Source: Hypericibacter terrae (GTDB lineage: Bacteria; Pseudomonadota; Alphaproteobacteria; Dongiales; Dongiaceae). From it: DNA of 64,000 bases. This document shows positions 45,636 through 55,169 of this stretch, piece by piece (the first letter of the stretch is position 1; every line of letters begins with the position of its first letter). The position numbers were made by a program, and so were the translations under genes. Where the stretch lies: contig NZ_CP042906.1 of the NCBI RefSeq assembly GCF_008728855.1, positions 868,001 to 932,000 of the forward strand, read 5' to 3'. Under the pieces are notes generated by a model, which was not told the origin of the DNA, did not search any database, and saw only the letters and a program-made list of their open reading frames with translations.

Positions 45636-46573
45636 TCCTGATGGCGCTGGCGCCGATTTTCTTCGTCATGGCGCTGGGCTATGTCGCCGGGCGCATGCGG
45701 ACGATCGACAATCACCATGTCGGCGAACTCAACGCGCTTGTCATGGACTTCGCGTTGCCCGCATCGCTGTTCGTGGCGACCGCCTCCACCCAGCGCAGCG
45801 AAATGATCGCCCAGGGGCCGCTCTTCACGATCCTCGGCGTGGCCATGCTGCTGCCCTACCTGCTCTGGTATCTCTGGCAGCGGCGGTTTTCGAAGGCATC
45901 CACAGCCGAGGCGGCGGTTCAGGCCCTCACGGTCGCTCTGCCGAATTACGCCGCCGCCGGCCTGCCGATCGCGGCGGCGATCATAGGTCCCACGGGGACA
46001 GTGCCGGTGGCGATCGCGATCGCTGCGGGTTCGATTTTGCCCTCTCCGCTGACGCTCGTGCTGCTTGAACTGTCCGATCGAAAAGGTACGACGGAGGCGG
46101 GGGGCAGGGCGAAGCGTATCGCGCGGGCGCTGCTGCGCTCGCTGACGAAGCCCATCGTCCTGGCTCCAGTGCTGGGTACGCTCCTCTCCTTGTCCGGCCT
46201 CAACCCCGACGCCGTGGCCCGCGCCTCGCTGGTTCTTATCGGGCAGGCGGCGGGAGGCGTGGCGCTGTTCCTGACGGGCCTGATCCTTTCGGCCCAGCCC
46301 TTCCGGCTGGACTGGAACGTGGTCGGCGCGACCTTGATGTCGAACCTCCTTCAGCCCCTGCTGGTCGTCGCGATCGTCTGCGCATTCCCGGTCCCTTCGG
46401 ATGTTGCCAAGGTGGCCATCCTCATGGCTGCTCTGCCGTCGGGTTTCTTCGGCATCCTGTTCGGGGTGAAATACGGAGTGGCTTCCATCGAGGCGGGTTC
46501 CATCGTCATCGCCTCCACGGTCTCCAGCATCGTGACGCTCGCGATCGCGATTGCCATGCTCTACCCCCAATGA
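45623..46573 (+). CDS. mdcF: Malonate transporter, AEC family
   Basis: A 316-residue auxin-efflux-carrier-type transporter with about ten membrane helices in two halves. The opening VILMALAPIFFVMALGYVAG, the MDFALPASLF block and the late ALPSGFFGILFGVKYG block match MdcF. It probably imports malonate. The GTG at 45623 overlaps the end of mdcB by 13 bp and fits the family N-terminus; an ATG at 45641 is possible. The cluster uses MdcF and has no MdcLM pair. Confidence 0.92.
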   Translation: MPHVILMALAPIFFVMALGYVAGRMRTIDNHHVGELNALVMDFALPASLFVATASTQRSEMIAQGPLFTILGVAMLLPYLLWYLWQRRFSKASTAEAAVQALTVALPNYAAAGLPIAAAIIGPTGTVPVAIAIAAGSILPSPLTLVLLELSDRKGTTEAGGRAKRIARALLRSLTKPIVLAPVLGTLLSLSGLNPDAVARASLVLIGQAAGGVALFLTGLILSAQPFRLDWNVVGATLMSNLLQPLLVVAIVCAFPVPSDVAKVAILMAALPSGFFGILFGVKYGVASIEAGSIVIASTVSSIVTLAIAIAMLYPQ

Positions 46574-46583
46574 GGGGGTTTCG

Positions 46584-47528
46584 ATGACGTTGTGCATCCT
46601 CTGTTCCGGCCAGGGGCCGCAGCACTGGCAGATCTTCGCGCTGACCGGCGCGGCGCCGGAAGCCGCGGGTCTGTTCGCGCATGCGGCGACACTCCTCGGC
46701 GGTCGCGACCCCCGCGAGATGGTCCAGAGCGTTCCCGACGAAGCGCTGCATCAGGACCGCGTCGGGCAAATTCTCTGCGGCTTGCAGGCGCTGGCTGCGA
46801 CCGCGGCCCTGCGCGCAGCCTTGCCCTCCCGGCTCATCGTCGCGGGTTACAGCGTGGGCGAAGTGGCGACCTGGGACATCGCCGGCCTGGTGGCACCGAT
46901 GGGGACCCTCGACCTGATCGCGCGCCGGGCGGAAGCCCTGGACGCGGCAAGCAAACCCGGGGACGGCCTCCTGTTCATCCGCGGTCCTGCCCGCGACGCC
47001 GTGGACGCCTTGTGCCAGCGCCACGACGCGGCGATCGCCATCGTCAATCCCGGCGACGCCTATGTGCTCGGTGGGACCGGCGAGGCATTGGACGCCCTCG
47101 CCAAGGACGCAAGGGCGATCGGTGGCGCCCGCGTCATCCGCCTGGCGGTCAGCGTGGCGTCCCACACGCCCCGGCTGGCGGCCGCGTCGGCGGCATTCCG
47201 CCGGGTGTTGGACCGGGCCCCGATCAGCCGTCAACCGAACCCGGCGGTGCGCATCTTCAGCGGCATCGACGGCAATGCCGTGCTCGACATCCAGGCCGGC
47301 CTCGACAAGCTCGCGGCGCAAATCTCGCACACGGTTCAATGGGCCGCCTGCCTCGAAGGCTGCGTGGAAGCCGGTGCCAGCGCTTTTCTCGAACTCGGCC
47401 CCGGCCGGGCCCTCGCCGAGATGGCCGCGGCCGCTTATCCGGCCATCCCTGCCAACAGCGTCGCCGATTTCCGCAGCCTCGACGGATTGCGCGCCTGGCT
47501 CTCCAGGCTCGACCCATCCGCCGGCTAG
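46584..47528 (+). CDS. mdcH: Malonate decarboxylase epsilon subunit (malonyl-CoA:ACP transacylase)
   Basis: A 314-residue FabD-like acyltransferase that primes the carrier subunit with malonyl groups. It starts LCILCSGQGPQHWQIF. The catalytic serine lies in AGYSVGEVA (GxSxG) and the paired histidine in SVASHTPRL. It is the last gene of the mdc cluster. Its final 103 bp, including the stop, occur again at 62085-62187. Confidence 0.94.
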   Translation: MTLCILCSGQGPQHWQIFALTGAAPEAAGLFAHAATLLGGRDPREMVQSVPDEALHQDRVGQILCGLQALAATAALRAALPSRLIVAGYSVGEVATWDIAGLVAPMGTLDLIARRAEALDAASKPGDGLLFIRGPARDAVDALCQRHDAAIAIVNPGDAYVLGGTGEALDALAKDARAIGGARVIRLAVSVASHTPRLAAASAAFRRVLDRAPISRQPNPAVRIFSGIDGNAVLDIQAGLDKLAAQISHTVQWAACLEGCVEAGASAFLELGPGRALAEMAAAAYPAIPANSVADFRSLDGLRAWLSRLDPSAG

Positions 47529-47529
47529 G
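47427..47529 (+). repeat. Left copy of the 103-bp mdcH-end direct repeat
   Basis: This is the intact 3' end of mdcH plus one base. It matches 62085-62187 in the same orientation at 96 of 103 positions, with the last 87 bases agreeing at 83. The two copies are 14,658 bp apart and bracket the IclR-regulated catabolic block. Confidence 0.9.
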
Positions 47530-47639
47530 GGCGTTGGCGAATTGCCGCCGCTGCTCCCGCCAAGTCCGAATCCGGCGAGGGGCGCGGCTCGGAGCCATCT
47601 CCGAAAAGGGGCCGGGCCAACGCGACAGGGCGGTGCGGT

Positions 47640-47684
47640 TTGACAGGACTGCGCTGTCATGCAAAAAATAGAACGACGTACTAT
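47640..47684 (+). promoter_or_regulatory. Promoter and IclR-type operator, site 1
   Basis: TTGACA at 47640-47645 is a perfect -35 box. The operator at 47668-47684 reads ATAGAA-CGACG-TACTAT, an inverted repeat with one mismatch in the arms. The -10 region is only a run of A, so the promoter itself is weakly supported. It precedes the HMG-CoA-lyase-family gene by 53 bp. Confidence 0.6.
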
Positions 47685-47737
47685 TATTGTTCGGCGGCAA
47701 GGGCCGCCTTTTGCGAACCGCCCGCGAGTTTCATCGG

Positions 47738-48703
47738 ATGCGAGCCAGGGACGTCGAGATCAGCGAGGTTGGCCTGCGGGACGGGCTGCAGAACACGGCG
47801 CGGGTGATGGCGACCGCCGGCAAGAAGGCCTGGATCACCGCCGAGGCCGCGGCCGGGGTAGGAGAGATCGAGGTCTGCTCCTTCGTGCCGGCGAAGCTCT
47901 TTCCGCAATTCGCGGACGCCGATGAGGTCGTTGCGCACGCTCGGTCCATCCCCGGCCTCGCCGTCGCTGCGCTGGTGCCGAACCTGAAGGGTGCCGAGCG
48001 CGCGGCGGCTGCCGGTGCGCAAAAGCTCACCTTCACGATCTCCGTGAGCCGGTCGCACAGCCTCGCCAATGTCCGACGCACGCCGGAGCAGCAGCTCGAC
48101 GAATTCCGTCGCATCGTTTCGTTCTGCGACGGGCTGGCGAAGGGTCGCCGGCCCTTTCTGTCCACCGGCTTGTCGACGGTGTTCGGCTGCACGCTCGAGG
48201 GCGCGATCGACGAAGGCGCGGTCTGCCGGTTGGCGGCAGCCTTGCTCGAGGCCGGAGCCGACGACCTCAGCCTTGCCGACACGGTCGGTTATGCCAATCC
48301 CGCCCAGGTCCGCCGGATCTTCAAGGCGGTGCAGCGGGTGGTGGGTGACAAGCTGACGGCGGCGCATTTCCACAACACAAGAGGGCTCGGGCTGGCGAAC
48401 GTGCTGGCCGCGCTCGAGGTCGGAATCCGGACCTTCGACTCCTCGCTGGCCGGCCTCGGCGGTTGTCCCTTCGCGCCCGGCGCCTCCGGCAACATCGTTA
48501 CCGAGGATCTGGTTTTCATGCTGGAAGCCCTGGGCTTGCGCACGGGCATCGACCTGGAGGCGCTGATCGCGGTGCGACGGATCATCGAAGATGCCCTGCC
48601 CGGCGAGCCGCTTTACGGACATCTCGCCCTGGCCGGCGCACCCAAGGGTTTCATACCGGGCTCGGTCCCGGTTCGCGGCACAGCGACACCGCATCTCGGC
48701 TAG
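47738..48703 (+). CDS. Hydroxymethylglutaryl-CoA lyase family protein
   Basis: A 321-residue TIM-barrel lyase of the DRE-TIM family. The catalytic Arg-Asp lies in VGLRDGLQN near residues 12-18, the metal-binding histidines in AAHFHNTRG, and the catalytic cysteine in GLGGCPFAPGASGN. HMG-CoA lyases split 3-hydroxy-3-methylglutaryl-CoA into acetyl-CoA and acetoacetate; related enzymes cleave other 3-hydroxyacyl-CoAs, so the true substrate is open. The start MRARDVEISEVG at 47738 gives the normal N-terminus. A CaiB-type CoA-transferase 12 kb downstream under the same operator could make its CoA ester. Confidence 0.9.
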   Translation: MRARDVEISEVGLRDGLQNTARVMATAGKKAWITAEAAAGVGEIEVCSFVPAKLFPQFADADEVVAHARSIPGLAVAALVPNLKGAERAAAAGAQKLTFTISVSRSHSLANVRRTPEQQLDEFRRIVSFCDGLAKGRRPFLSTGLSTVFGCTLEGAIDEGAVCRLAAALLEAGADDLSLADTVGYANPAQVRRIFKAVQRVVGDKLTAAHFHNTRGLGLANVLAALEVGIRTFDSSLAGLGGCPFAPGASGNIVTEDLVFMLEALGLRTGIDLEALIAVRRIIEDALPGEPLYGHLALAGAPKGFIPGSVPVRGTATPHLG

Positions 48704-48809
48704 GCCACGGATCGGCGAAGTGCGTCGGTTCAGGGCTATCGCGGAACGCGGACCGATCCGTTATGAGTCTTGTGATGGCCTATCAGGATTCGACGGGGGA
48801 AGATCGGAA

Positions 48810-49601
48810 ATGCCGGCGACCAGGAACCTCAAACGGAAGGTGGCAGGGGAGCGTAGCGAAACGGAAGCGGGCGAGGACGGTAAGCGCCAGGGCGTGGCGG
48901 CCGTCGAACGCGCGCTCTCCATCCTCGGCGCCTTCCATGACGGCGAGCCGACCCTCAGCCTGTCCAAGATCGCGCAGCGCACCGGGCTCTACAAAAGCAC
49001 GACGCTGCGCCTGATCGATTCGCTCGAGAGCTTCGGCTATATCCGCCGCCTGCAGACCGGCGACTACCAGCTGGGGCCGACGCTGTTCCGTCTCGGCATG
49101 ATCTACCGGCAATCGCTCAACCTCGGCGACTTCGTGATGCCGGCGCTGCAGGCGCTGGCCAAGGAAACCACGGAGAGCGCGTCCTTCTATATCCGCCAGG
49201 GGCAAGTGCGCGTCTGCCTTTTCCGGGTCGATTCGGCGCAGGCTGTCCGCGACCATGTGCGGGTGGGCGACGAGCTGCCGCTGCGCAAAGGTGCCGCGGG
49301 CCGCGTCTTGGTGACGCTCGAGGCGGGCATATCCGCCGCCAAAGGCGCTGTCGATCAAGGCAAGTTCACTGTGGCGACGATCGGCGAACGCCAGGCCGAC
49401 CTGGCGGCGGTCGCGGCACCCGTCTTCGGCGCCGCCGGCGAACTCGTGGGCGCCCTCAGCGTCTCCGGGCCAAGGACGCGATTCACCAAGACGGCCGTGG
49501 CCGATATCGCAGCCAGCGTCCTGCGATCCGCGAAGTCCCTGACCGCCGCCCTCGGTGGCGATACCTCCGTGTTCCCGGCGCGGCCGCAGATCCAGTCCTA
49601 G
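48810..49601 (+). CDS. IclR-family transcriptional regulator
   Basis: A 263-residue repressor or activator. The N-terminal winged helix covers about residues 28-90 (VERALSILGAF, LSLSKIAQRTGLYKSTTLRLIDSLESFGYIRR). The IclR effector domain follows, with YIRQGQVRVCLFRVDS and LPLRKGAAGRVLV. The first 27 residues are a basic, disordered extension. It is the only complete regulator in the block and the natural candidate to bind the AYAGAA-N5-TTCTRT palindromes at four local promoters. None of these is directly in front of its own gene. Confidence 0.92.
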   Translation: MPATRNLKRKVAGERSETEAGEDGKRQGVAAVERALSILGAFHDGEPTLSLSKIAQRTGLYKSTTLRLIDSLESFGYIRRLQTGDYQLGPTLFRLGMIYRQSLNLGDFVMPALQALAKETTESASFYIRQGQVRVCLFRVDSAQAVRDHVRVGDELPLRKGAAGRVLVTLEAGISAAKGAVDQGKFTVATIGERQADLAAVAAPVFGAAGELVGALSVSGPRTRFTKTAVADIAASVLRSAKSLTAALGGDTSVFPARPQIQS

Positions 49602-49695
49602 GGCTTCGCGCCCGAGGCTCTCTTCATCGGGCCGTCCCGGCTCCTGTCGAGCGCTATCCGACCGGTCCGTTCCCGCGCCGCTGCCCCGGGGACGC

Positions 49696-49744
49696 TTGAC
49701 AGGAGTTCGCCCCGGCTTTATTCATAAACAGAACATAATTCTAC
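49696..49744 (+). promoter_or_regulatory. Promoter and IclR-type operator, site 2
   Basis: TTGACA at 49696-49701 is followed after 17 bp by TATTCA (49719-49724) as a weak -10 box. The operator at 49728-49744 reads ACAGAA-CATAA-TTCTAC. It would cover the transcription start, consistent with repression. It lies 134 bp upstream of the three-gene FAD dehydrogenase unit. Confidence 0.68.
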
Positions 49745-49878
49745 TGTACGGAACACGCGGCGGTAAGGTTCGCCGAAAGGCCCGGGTCACGGATGGGGAC
49801 GATGGCGGAAATCGGCCAGCAGGGCGTCTCTAAGGCCGCGCCTCGTCAAATCCGGCGGCCGGCGGTAGGAATCGGACG

Positions 49879-51504
49879 ATGTCTCCTGTGATCGACACAA
49901 CCTCCACGACGGGCAAGGCGCCGGCTGTCGAGCAGCATGTGCCGCTGGTCGTCGTCGGGGCCGGGCCGGCGGGCGTGGCGGCTGCCGTCGCGGCCGCGAA
50001 GGCGGGGATCCGGACCCTCCTGGTCGACGAGAATCCGATCGGCGGCGATCTGATCGCCCTGGATGTGCCGCTCCATTTCGGGCGCCGGGCGAACGCCGCG
50101 GTCCAGAACAAGCAGCGCATGATCGAGCGCATCGTCGAAAGCGATCCCGGCCTAGCCGAAGCGTTCGAGCTCGGCGTCGATGTGCAGCTCGGCCTCGGCG
50201 TTTGGGCGGCTTACGTCAATGGCGAGACCGTGCACTCGCTGCCGCGTCCGATGCTGGGACTCGCCGACGATCGCCGCTCCTGGATGGTGAGCTTCGATCG
50301 CCTGATCGTCGCGGCCGGAGCCCGCGACCTCGGGCTGGCGTTCGAGGGATGGGAGAAGCCGGGTGTCATGGGCGTGCAGGCCGCCTGGAGCCTGCTGACG
50401 CGCTATAGCGCCTTGGATGCCCGCCGGCTCCTGATCCTGGGATCGGGCGCGGCCGGCCTCGGCATCGCATCGGCCGCGATCGATCGCGGCCTGGAAATCG
50501 CCGGGATCGTCGAGGTCGATGCCGCGCCCCGCGATCCGGAGCGACTGCAGCGGCTCTCGCAGAGCCGCGGAAACATCCCGCTCTATACCGGCCATGCCGT
50601 TCGCGCGGCCAAGGGCGGGCTCGAGGTCGAAGCGGCCCTGCTGACCACCGTGGATTCGAAGGGAGATCCGATCCCCGGCAGCGACAGGCTCGTTCCCTGC
50701 GATACGATCGTCCTCGCCCTGGGCGCCGTGCCGAATATCGAGCTGCTCGACATCCTGGGCTGCAGGCTCGGATTCAGGTCCGAGCTGGGCGGCCATGTTC
50801 CGCTCGTCGATGCGACGGGGCAGACTTCCGTGCCGGGTGTCTATGCCGTCGGCGACTGCGCGGGCACGCATGACGAAAAGCTCGCGAATGCCGACCACGC
50901 CGCCGCGGAAGGCCGGCGTGCCGGTCTTGCCGCCGCGATCTCGCTCGGTGCCGCCGGCGAGATGGCGGAGACGTTTCCCGGAACGGCGAAGCGCCCGGTC
51001 GAGATTCACAGCTACTGGCAGCGCTGGTCGAACGCCGAGGTCGCGGCGAGCGGCTGGGACGTGCATGTCTGCCAGTGCGAAGAGGTCACGCGCGCCGAGC
51101 TCGCGGATCTGCGGCCGCCGCGCTACCTCAACTGGAGCCCGGCCAAGAACGCCGATCACGATCTCAAGCGGCTGGCGAGCGAGAGCCCGGTCAATCAGGA
51201 CCAGGTGAAACGGCTGACGCGGGCCGGGATGGGGCCGTGCCAGGGACGGCGCTGCCGGGAGCAGGTGCAGATGCTGCTGTCGGCCGTCACCGATACGCCG
51301 GTCGGCGAGATTCCGAGGGCGAGCTATCGCGGCCCGGTGCGACCCTTGCCCCTGAGCGTCCTGGCCAACTTCGAAGAATCGGCGGCGGTGCGCGACAACT
51401 GGGTGGCGTGGTTCAACATCCCGTCGCAATGGACGCCGCATTGGGAGATCGACGAGGCGGCCCTGACCGATGGTCCCGCCAAAGTGGCGGCGGCCGACAA
51501 ATGA
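49879..51504 (+). CDS. FAD/NAD-dependent oxidoreductase with BFD-type 2Fe-2S domain (HcnB/OoxA-like)
   Basis: A 541-residue alpha-type subunit of a heteromeric amine or amino-acid dehydrogenase. The N-terminal FAD site is VVGAGPAG (27-32), and a second dinucleotide fold starts LLILGSGAAGLG. The region VYAVGDCAGTHDEKLA closes the FAD domain. The C-terminal part has CQCEEV and GPCQGRRC, the four cysteines of a BFD-like [2Fe-2S] domain. Relatives include octopine/nopaline oxidase A and HcnB. It overlaps the next gene (ATGA), which encodes the matching B/C-type subunit. Confidence 0.88.
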   Translation: MSPVIDTTSTTGKAPAVEQHVPLVVVGAGPAGVAAAVAAAKAGIRTLLVDENPIGGDLIALDVPLHFGRRANAAVQNKQRMIERIVESDPGLAEAFELGVDVQLGLGVWAAYVNGETVHSLPRPMLGLADDRRSWMVSFDRLIVAAGARDLGLAFEGWEKPGVMGVQAAWSLLTRYSALDARRLLILGSGAAGLGIASAAIDRGLEIAGIVEVDAAPRDPERLQRLSQSRGNIPLYTGHAVRAAKGGLEVEAALLTTVDSKGDPIPGSDRLVPCDTIVLALGAVPNIELLDILGCRLGFRSELGGHVPLVDATGQTSVPGVYAVGDCAGTHDEKLANADHAAAEGRRAGLAAAISLGAAGEMAETFPGTAKRPVEIHSYWQRWSNAEVAASGWDVHVCQCEEVTRAELADLRPPRYLNWSPAKNADHDLKRLASESPVNQDQVKRLTRAGMGPCQGRRCREQVQMLLSAVTDTPVGEIPRASYRGPVRPLPLSVLANFEESAAVRDNWVAWFNIPSQWTPHWEIDEAALTDGPAKVAAADK

Positions 51505-52667
51505 GCGGCGCGCGCGGCGCATCGGTCGTCATCATCGGCGGCGGCGTCACCGGCCTCAGCGCCGGCTGGTGGTTGGCGCGCGCCGGTATCGACGTGCTGC
51601 TGATCGAGAAAGGCATCGTCGGCTGGGAAGCCTCTGGCCGCAATGGCGGGGGTGCCGCCCATAGCTTCAGCCCGCTCTTCGCCGAGGAGCAGCGGCTCTG
51701 GCCGCAGATGGACGAGCTGCTCGGTTATCCGACCGAATTCCGTCCCCATCGCGTTCGCGTCGCCCTCACCGACACGCAGCTCGCCTACTACGCCAAGGTC
51801 GCGGGGCTGGCCACGCAACAGGGCTTCAGCTGGGAGAAACTCGACCGGCAGCAGCTCCAGGAACTGGCACCCCTGGTGAACGACGCGGCCATCGGCGGCA
51901 TCCTGCTCAATTTCGGCGGCCAGGCGAACCCACAGCGAACCGTGCAGGCCTTCGCCTGGGCGATGCAGGATTGCGGCGGCCGGATCCTCCAGCATACGAC
52001 GGTGACGGGCATGACTTTGCGCACCGGCAAGGTCGTGGAGGTCGCCACCGATCGCGGCCGTTTCGCCTGCGACATGCTGGTGATCGCGGCGGGGCCGCAA
52101 ACCGGTCTTCTCGCCAGGATGGCCGGCGTCGACCTGCCCCTGGCCTTCGGCCGGGTCGAGCAGATCGTGACCGAGCCGCTGCCGCTCATGAAGCTCGGCT
52201 GGGTCGACGGCAACGGGCTCTATGGCCGGCAGACCTTGCGGGGCAATCTCGCCTATGGCGGCGGGCCGCATGACTGGGTCGAGGTCGAGAGCATGCGGTC
52301 GCCCGCGAACACCTCGACCTATGTGTCGCGGCATCTGGCCAAGCGCGTGGCCGAGCTCTTCCCGCGCGCCGCCCATGCCCGCGTGATCAGGAGCTGGGCC
52401 GGTATCGTGGAGAACACGCCCGACGGCCGGCCGGTCATCGATCGGCTGGGCGACCCGCGCAATCTCGTGATTGCCACCATGTCCAGCGTCGGTTTCGGGC
52501 TTTGTCCGGCATCCGGCCATGCCATCAAGCAGCTGGTGGTCGACGGAGCCTGCTCCTTCGCCGATCTGCGAGGCTTCAGTTTCGACAGGTTGAAATCGGT
52601 TCCCCCGGATTGGCGGGAACGGCGCGGCTGGTTGCCGTCGCCGCAGGCCGCAGATCCCGTCGCCTAG
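51501..52667 (+). CDS. FAD-dependent oxidoreductase, DAO family (HcnC/OoxB-like)
   Basis: A 388-residue flavoprotein. The FAD motif VVIIGGGVTGLSAGWWLARAG is at the N-terminus, followed by the GWEASGRNGGG loop. The C-terminal RSWAGIVENTPDGRPVIDRLG block is typical of the DAO fold. It is probably the substrate-oxidising subunit that works with the preceding gene product as a heterodimer, like D-hydroxyproline dehydrogenase or octopine oxidase. The 4-bp overlap supports a complex. Substrate unknown. Confidence 0.88.
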   Translation: MSGARGASVVIIGGGVTGLSAGWWLARAGIDVLLIEKGIVGWEASGRNGGGAAHSFSPLFAEEQRLWPQMDELLGYPTEFRPHRVRVALTDTQLAYYAKVAGLATQQGFSWEKLDRQQLQELAPLVNDAAIGGILLNFGGQANPQRTVQAFAWAMQDCGGRILQHTTVTGMTLRTGKVVEVATDRGRFACDMLVIAAGPQTGLLARMAGVDLPLAFGRVEQIVTEPLPLMKLGWVDGNGLYGRQTLRGNLAYGGGPHDWVEVESMRSPANTSTYVSRHLAKRVAELFPRAAHARVIRSWAGIVENTPDGRPVIDRLGDPRNLVIATMSSVGFGLCPASGHAIKQLVVDGACSFADLRGFSFDRLKSVPPDWRERRGWLPSPQAADPVA

Positions 52668-52693
52668 AATCAGAGCGTTCGGAGAGTTCGAGA

Positions 52694-55138
52694 ATGTCTG
52701 AGATACCATCCCGCGCGGATGTCGTCGTCATCGGAGGCGGGATCACCGGTTGCAGCGTCCTCTATCATCTGGCGAAGGCCGGATGCAACGATGCCATCCT
52801 GCTGGAGCGCCACCAGCTCACCAGCGGCACGACCTGGCACGCCGCAGCGCTCGTGACCGTGCTGCGCGGCTCGCCCACGCTGGCCACGCTGGCACAATAC
52901 AGCGCCGCGCTCTATGCCTCGCTCGAGGCGGAGACGGGGCAGTCGACCGGCTGGCGCCGGCCGGGCCACCTGACCGTCGCCGCTTCCAAGGAGCGCATGG
53001 AGAGCCTGCGCCACTCGGCGTCGAGCGCCCGCTCGTTCGGCCTCGAGGTCGAGATGATCACGGCCTCGGAGGTCGCCGCGAAATGGCCTCTCCTGCGGAC
53101 CGAGGATCTTCACGGCGCCCTCTGGTCGCCGACATCCGGGCGCGTCGATCCGTCGGACACCTGCCAGGCGCTGGTGAAGGGCGCGCGCCGCCGCGGCGCG
53201 CGGATCTTCGAGAACACGGCCGTGACGAGGTTCGACATTGCCGACGGCCGGATCAAGGGCGTCCGGACGGCCTTCGGCACCATTCAATGCAATACCGTGG
53301 TGAACTGCGCGGGACTGTGGAGCCGCGAGGTCGGCGCGATGGCCGGTCATGCCGTGCCGCTCTATGCCTGCGAGCATCTCTATATGCTGACCGATCCCGT
53401 CGCCGGCGTTACGGCCGACCTTCCCGCCGTGCGCGACAGCGACGCCTATCTCTATTTCCGCGAGGATGTCGGCGGGCTGCTGGTCGGCTGCTTCGAGCCG
53501 AATCCCAAGCCGCTGCCGGTCGAGCGGCTACCGCGCGATTCCGGCTTTGTCCTGATGGACGAGGATTGGGACCATTTCGAGCCGATGATGAAGAACGCGA
53601 TCCACCGCATCCCGGCGCTGGAGACCGCGGGCATGCGCTCCTTCATCAACGGCCCGGAGAGCTTCACACTCGACAGCACGCCGCTGATCGGCCAGGCGCC
53701 GGAAGTGCGCGGCCTGTTTACCGCCTGCGGCATGAACTCCAGCGGCATCGTGTTCGGCGGGGGTGTCGGCTGGGCAGTGACCGAGTGGATCACCCGCGGC
53801 CGGCCGCCGATCGATCTCTGGTCGACCGACGTCCGGCGCTACAGCGCCGGCGACAATAATCTGAAGGCCCTGTCGGAACGGATTCCCGAAGTGCTCGCCA
53901 AGCATTTCGAGATCCCCTGGCCGGGGCATGACTACGACACGGTGCGATCGGTCAAGCGGACGCCGCTTCATGGCGAGCTCAAGGCACGGGGCGCGGCTTT
54001 CACGCAGCGCGCCGGCTGGGAACGGCCGGCCTGGTTCTCCCCGGACGGCCAGCCCGCGGCGCCGGACCAGACCTATGGCCGCCCGAGCTGGTTTGCGAAC
54101 TGGCGGGCGGAGCATGAGGCGGCGCGGGACGGCGTCGCCTTGTTCGATCAGTCGCCCTTCTCGAAGCTCCTGCTGCAGGGCCGCGATGTGGCGAAATTCC
54201 TGCAGCGCCTCTGCGCCAACGAGGTCGAGGTCGCTCCCGGCAAGATCGTCTATACCAGCCTGCTGAATGCCGAAGGCGGCATCGAGAGCGATCTCACCCT
54301 GACCCGTCTGCGTGCGGATGCCTTTCTCCTTGTGACCGGCGCGCAGCAGGGCGTTCGCGACACCCATTGGCTGACCTCGAATATCGGCGAGGGCGAGCAT
54401 GTGGCGCTCGCCAATGTGACCTCGGGTTCCGCCGTGCTGGGTCTCGCCGGCCCCCGAAGCCGCGAGCTGCTCGCGCGCCTGACGCCCCAGGACATGTCCA
54501 ACACGGCCTTTCCCTTCGGGACGGCGAGGGAGATCGAGATCGGCTATGGCCGCGCCCTGGCTTTGCGGGTCTCCTATACCGGGGAGCTCGGCTGGGAGCT
54601 GCATGTGCCGGCGGAGTTCAGCGTCGGCGTGTTCGAGGAGATCATGGCGGCCGGGAAGGCGTTCGGCCTGCGGCTGGCAGGCACGGCGGCCATGGGCTCG
54701 CTCCGCCTGGAAAAGGGGTTCCGTTCCTGGGGTCACGATATCGGGCCCACCGATACGCCACTCGAAGCCGGCCTCGGCTTCGCCTTGCGCTTCGACAAGG
54801 CGGGAGGCTTCATCGGCAGGGACGCGCTGCTGCGCAAGCGCGAGGAGGGCGGCCGGACGCGCCGGCTGATGAGCTTCGTCTTCGACGATCCCGACATCTT
54901 CGCGCATCATCACGAACCGATCTATCGCAACGGCGAGAGATGCGGCTCCCTCAGTTCCGCTTCGTTCGGTCACAGTTTGGGAAGGACCGTCGCCCTGGGC
55001 TGGATCAAGGGGGGGGCGCTGGCTGACGGCGCGATCCTCGAGGATCGTTTCGAGATCGAAGTCGCGGGCCGGCGCCATGCCGCCACGCCGCATGTGAAGG
55101 CCCCCTTCGATCCGCAAGGCTCACGGATGCGGTCCTAG
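52694..55138 (+). CDS. Dimethylglycine/sarcosine dehydrogenase-like FAD protein with GcvT domain
   Basis: An 814-residue fusion. Residues about 1-420 are a DAO-type FAD domain with VVIGGGITGCS (11-21) and TSGTTWHAA, where His49 is the likely covalent FAD attachment site of DMGDH-type enzymes. The rest is a GcvT-like folate-binding aminomethyltransferase domain (DQSPFSKLLLQGRDVAKFLQRLC, YTGELGWELHVP, LEAGLGFALRFDK). It should oxidise an N-methyl group and hand the formaldehyde unit to tetrahydrofolate. It is third in the unit, 26 bp after the previous gene. Confidence 0.9.
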   Translation: MSEIPSRADVVVIGGGITGCSVLYHLAKAGCNDAILLERHQLTSGTTWHAAALVTVLRGSPTLATLAQYSAALYASLEAETGQSTGWRRPGHLTVAASKERMESLRHSASSARSFGLEVEMITASEVAAKWPLLRTEDLHGALWSPTSGRVDPSDTCQALVKGARRRGARIFENTAVTRFDIADGRIKGVRTAFGTIQCNTVVNCAGLWSREVGAMAGHAVPLYACEHLYMLTDPVAGVTADLPAVRDSDAYLYFREDVGGLLVGCFEPNPKPLPVERLPRDSGFVLMDEDWDHFEPMMKNAIHRIPALETAGMRSFINGPESFTLDSTPLIGQAPEVRGLFTACGMNSSGIVFGGGVGWAVTEWITRGRPPIDLWSTDVRRYSAGDNNLKALSERIPEVLAKHFEIPWPGHDYDTVRSVKRTPLHGELKARGAAFTQRAGWERPAWFSPDGQPAAPDQTYGRPSWFANWRAEHEAARDGVALFDQSPFSKLLLQGRDVAKFLQRLCANEVEVAPGKIVYTSLLNAEGGIESDLTLTRLRADAFLLVTGAQQGVRDTHWLTSNIGEGEHVALANVTSGSAVLGLAGPRSRELLARLTPQDMSNTAFPFGTAREIEIGYGRALALRVSYTGELGWELHVPAEFSVGVFEEIMAAGKAFGLRLAGTAAMGSLRLEKGFRSWGHDIGPTDTPLEAGLGFALRFDKAGGFIGRDALLRKREEGGRTRRLMSFVFDDPDIFAHHHEPIYRNGERCGSLSSASFGHSLGRTVALGWIKGGALADGAILEDRFEIEVAGRRHAATPHVKAPFDPQGSRMRS

Positions 55139-55169
55139 GATCGGGTGCCAGGAATCGAAAGGCCGGAAA

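Noticed and set aside
48708..48760. Inverted repeat CGGATCGG / CCGATCCG before the IclR gene
   Set aside because: Arms of 8 bp with a 37-base gap are not unlikely in GC-rich DNA, and they do not resemble the AYAGAA-N5-TTCTRT palindrome.
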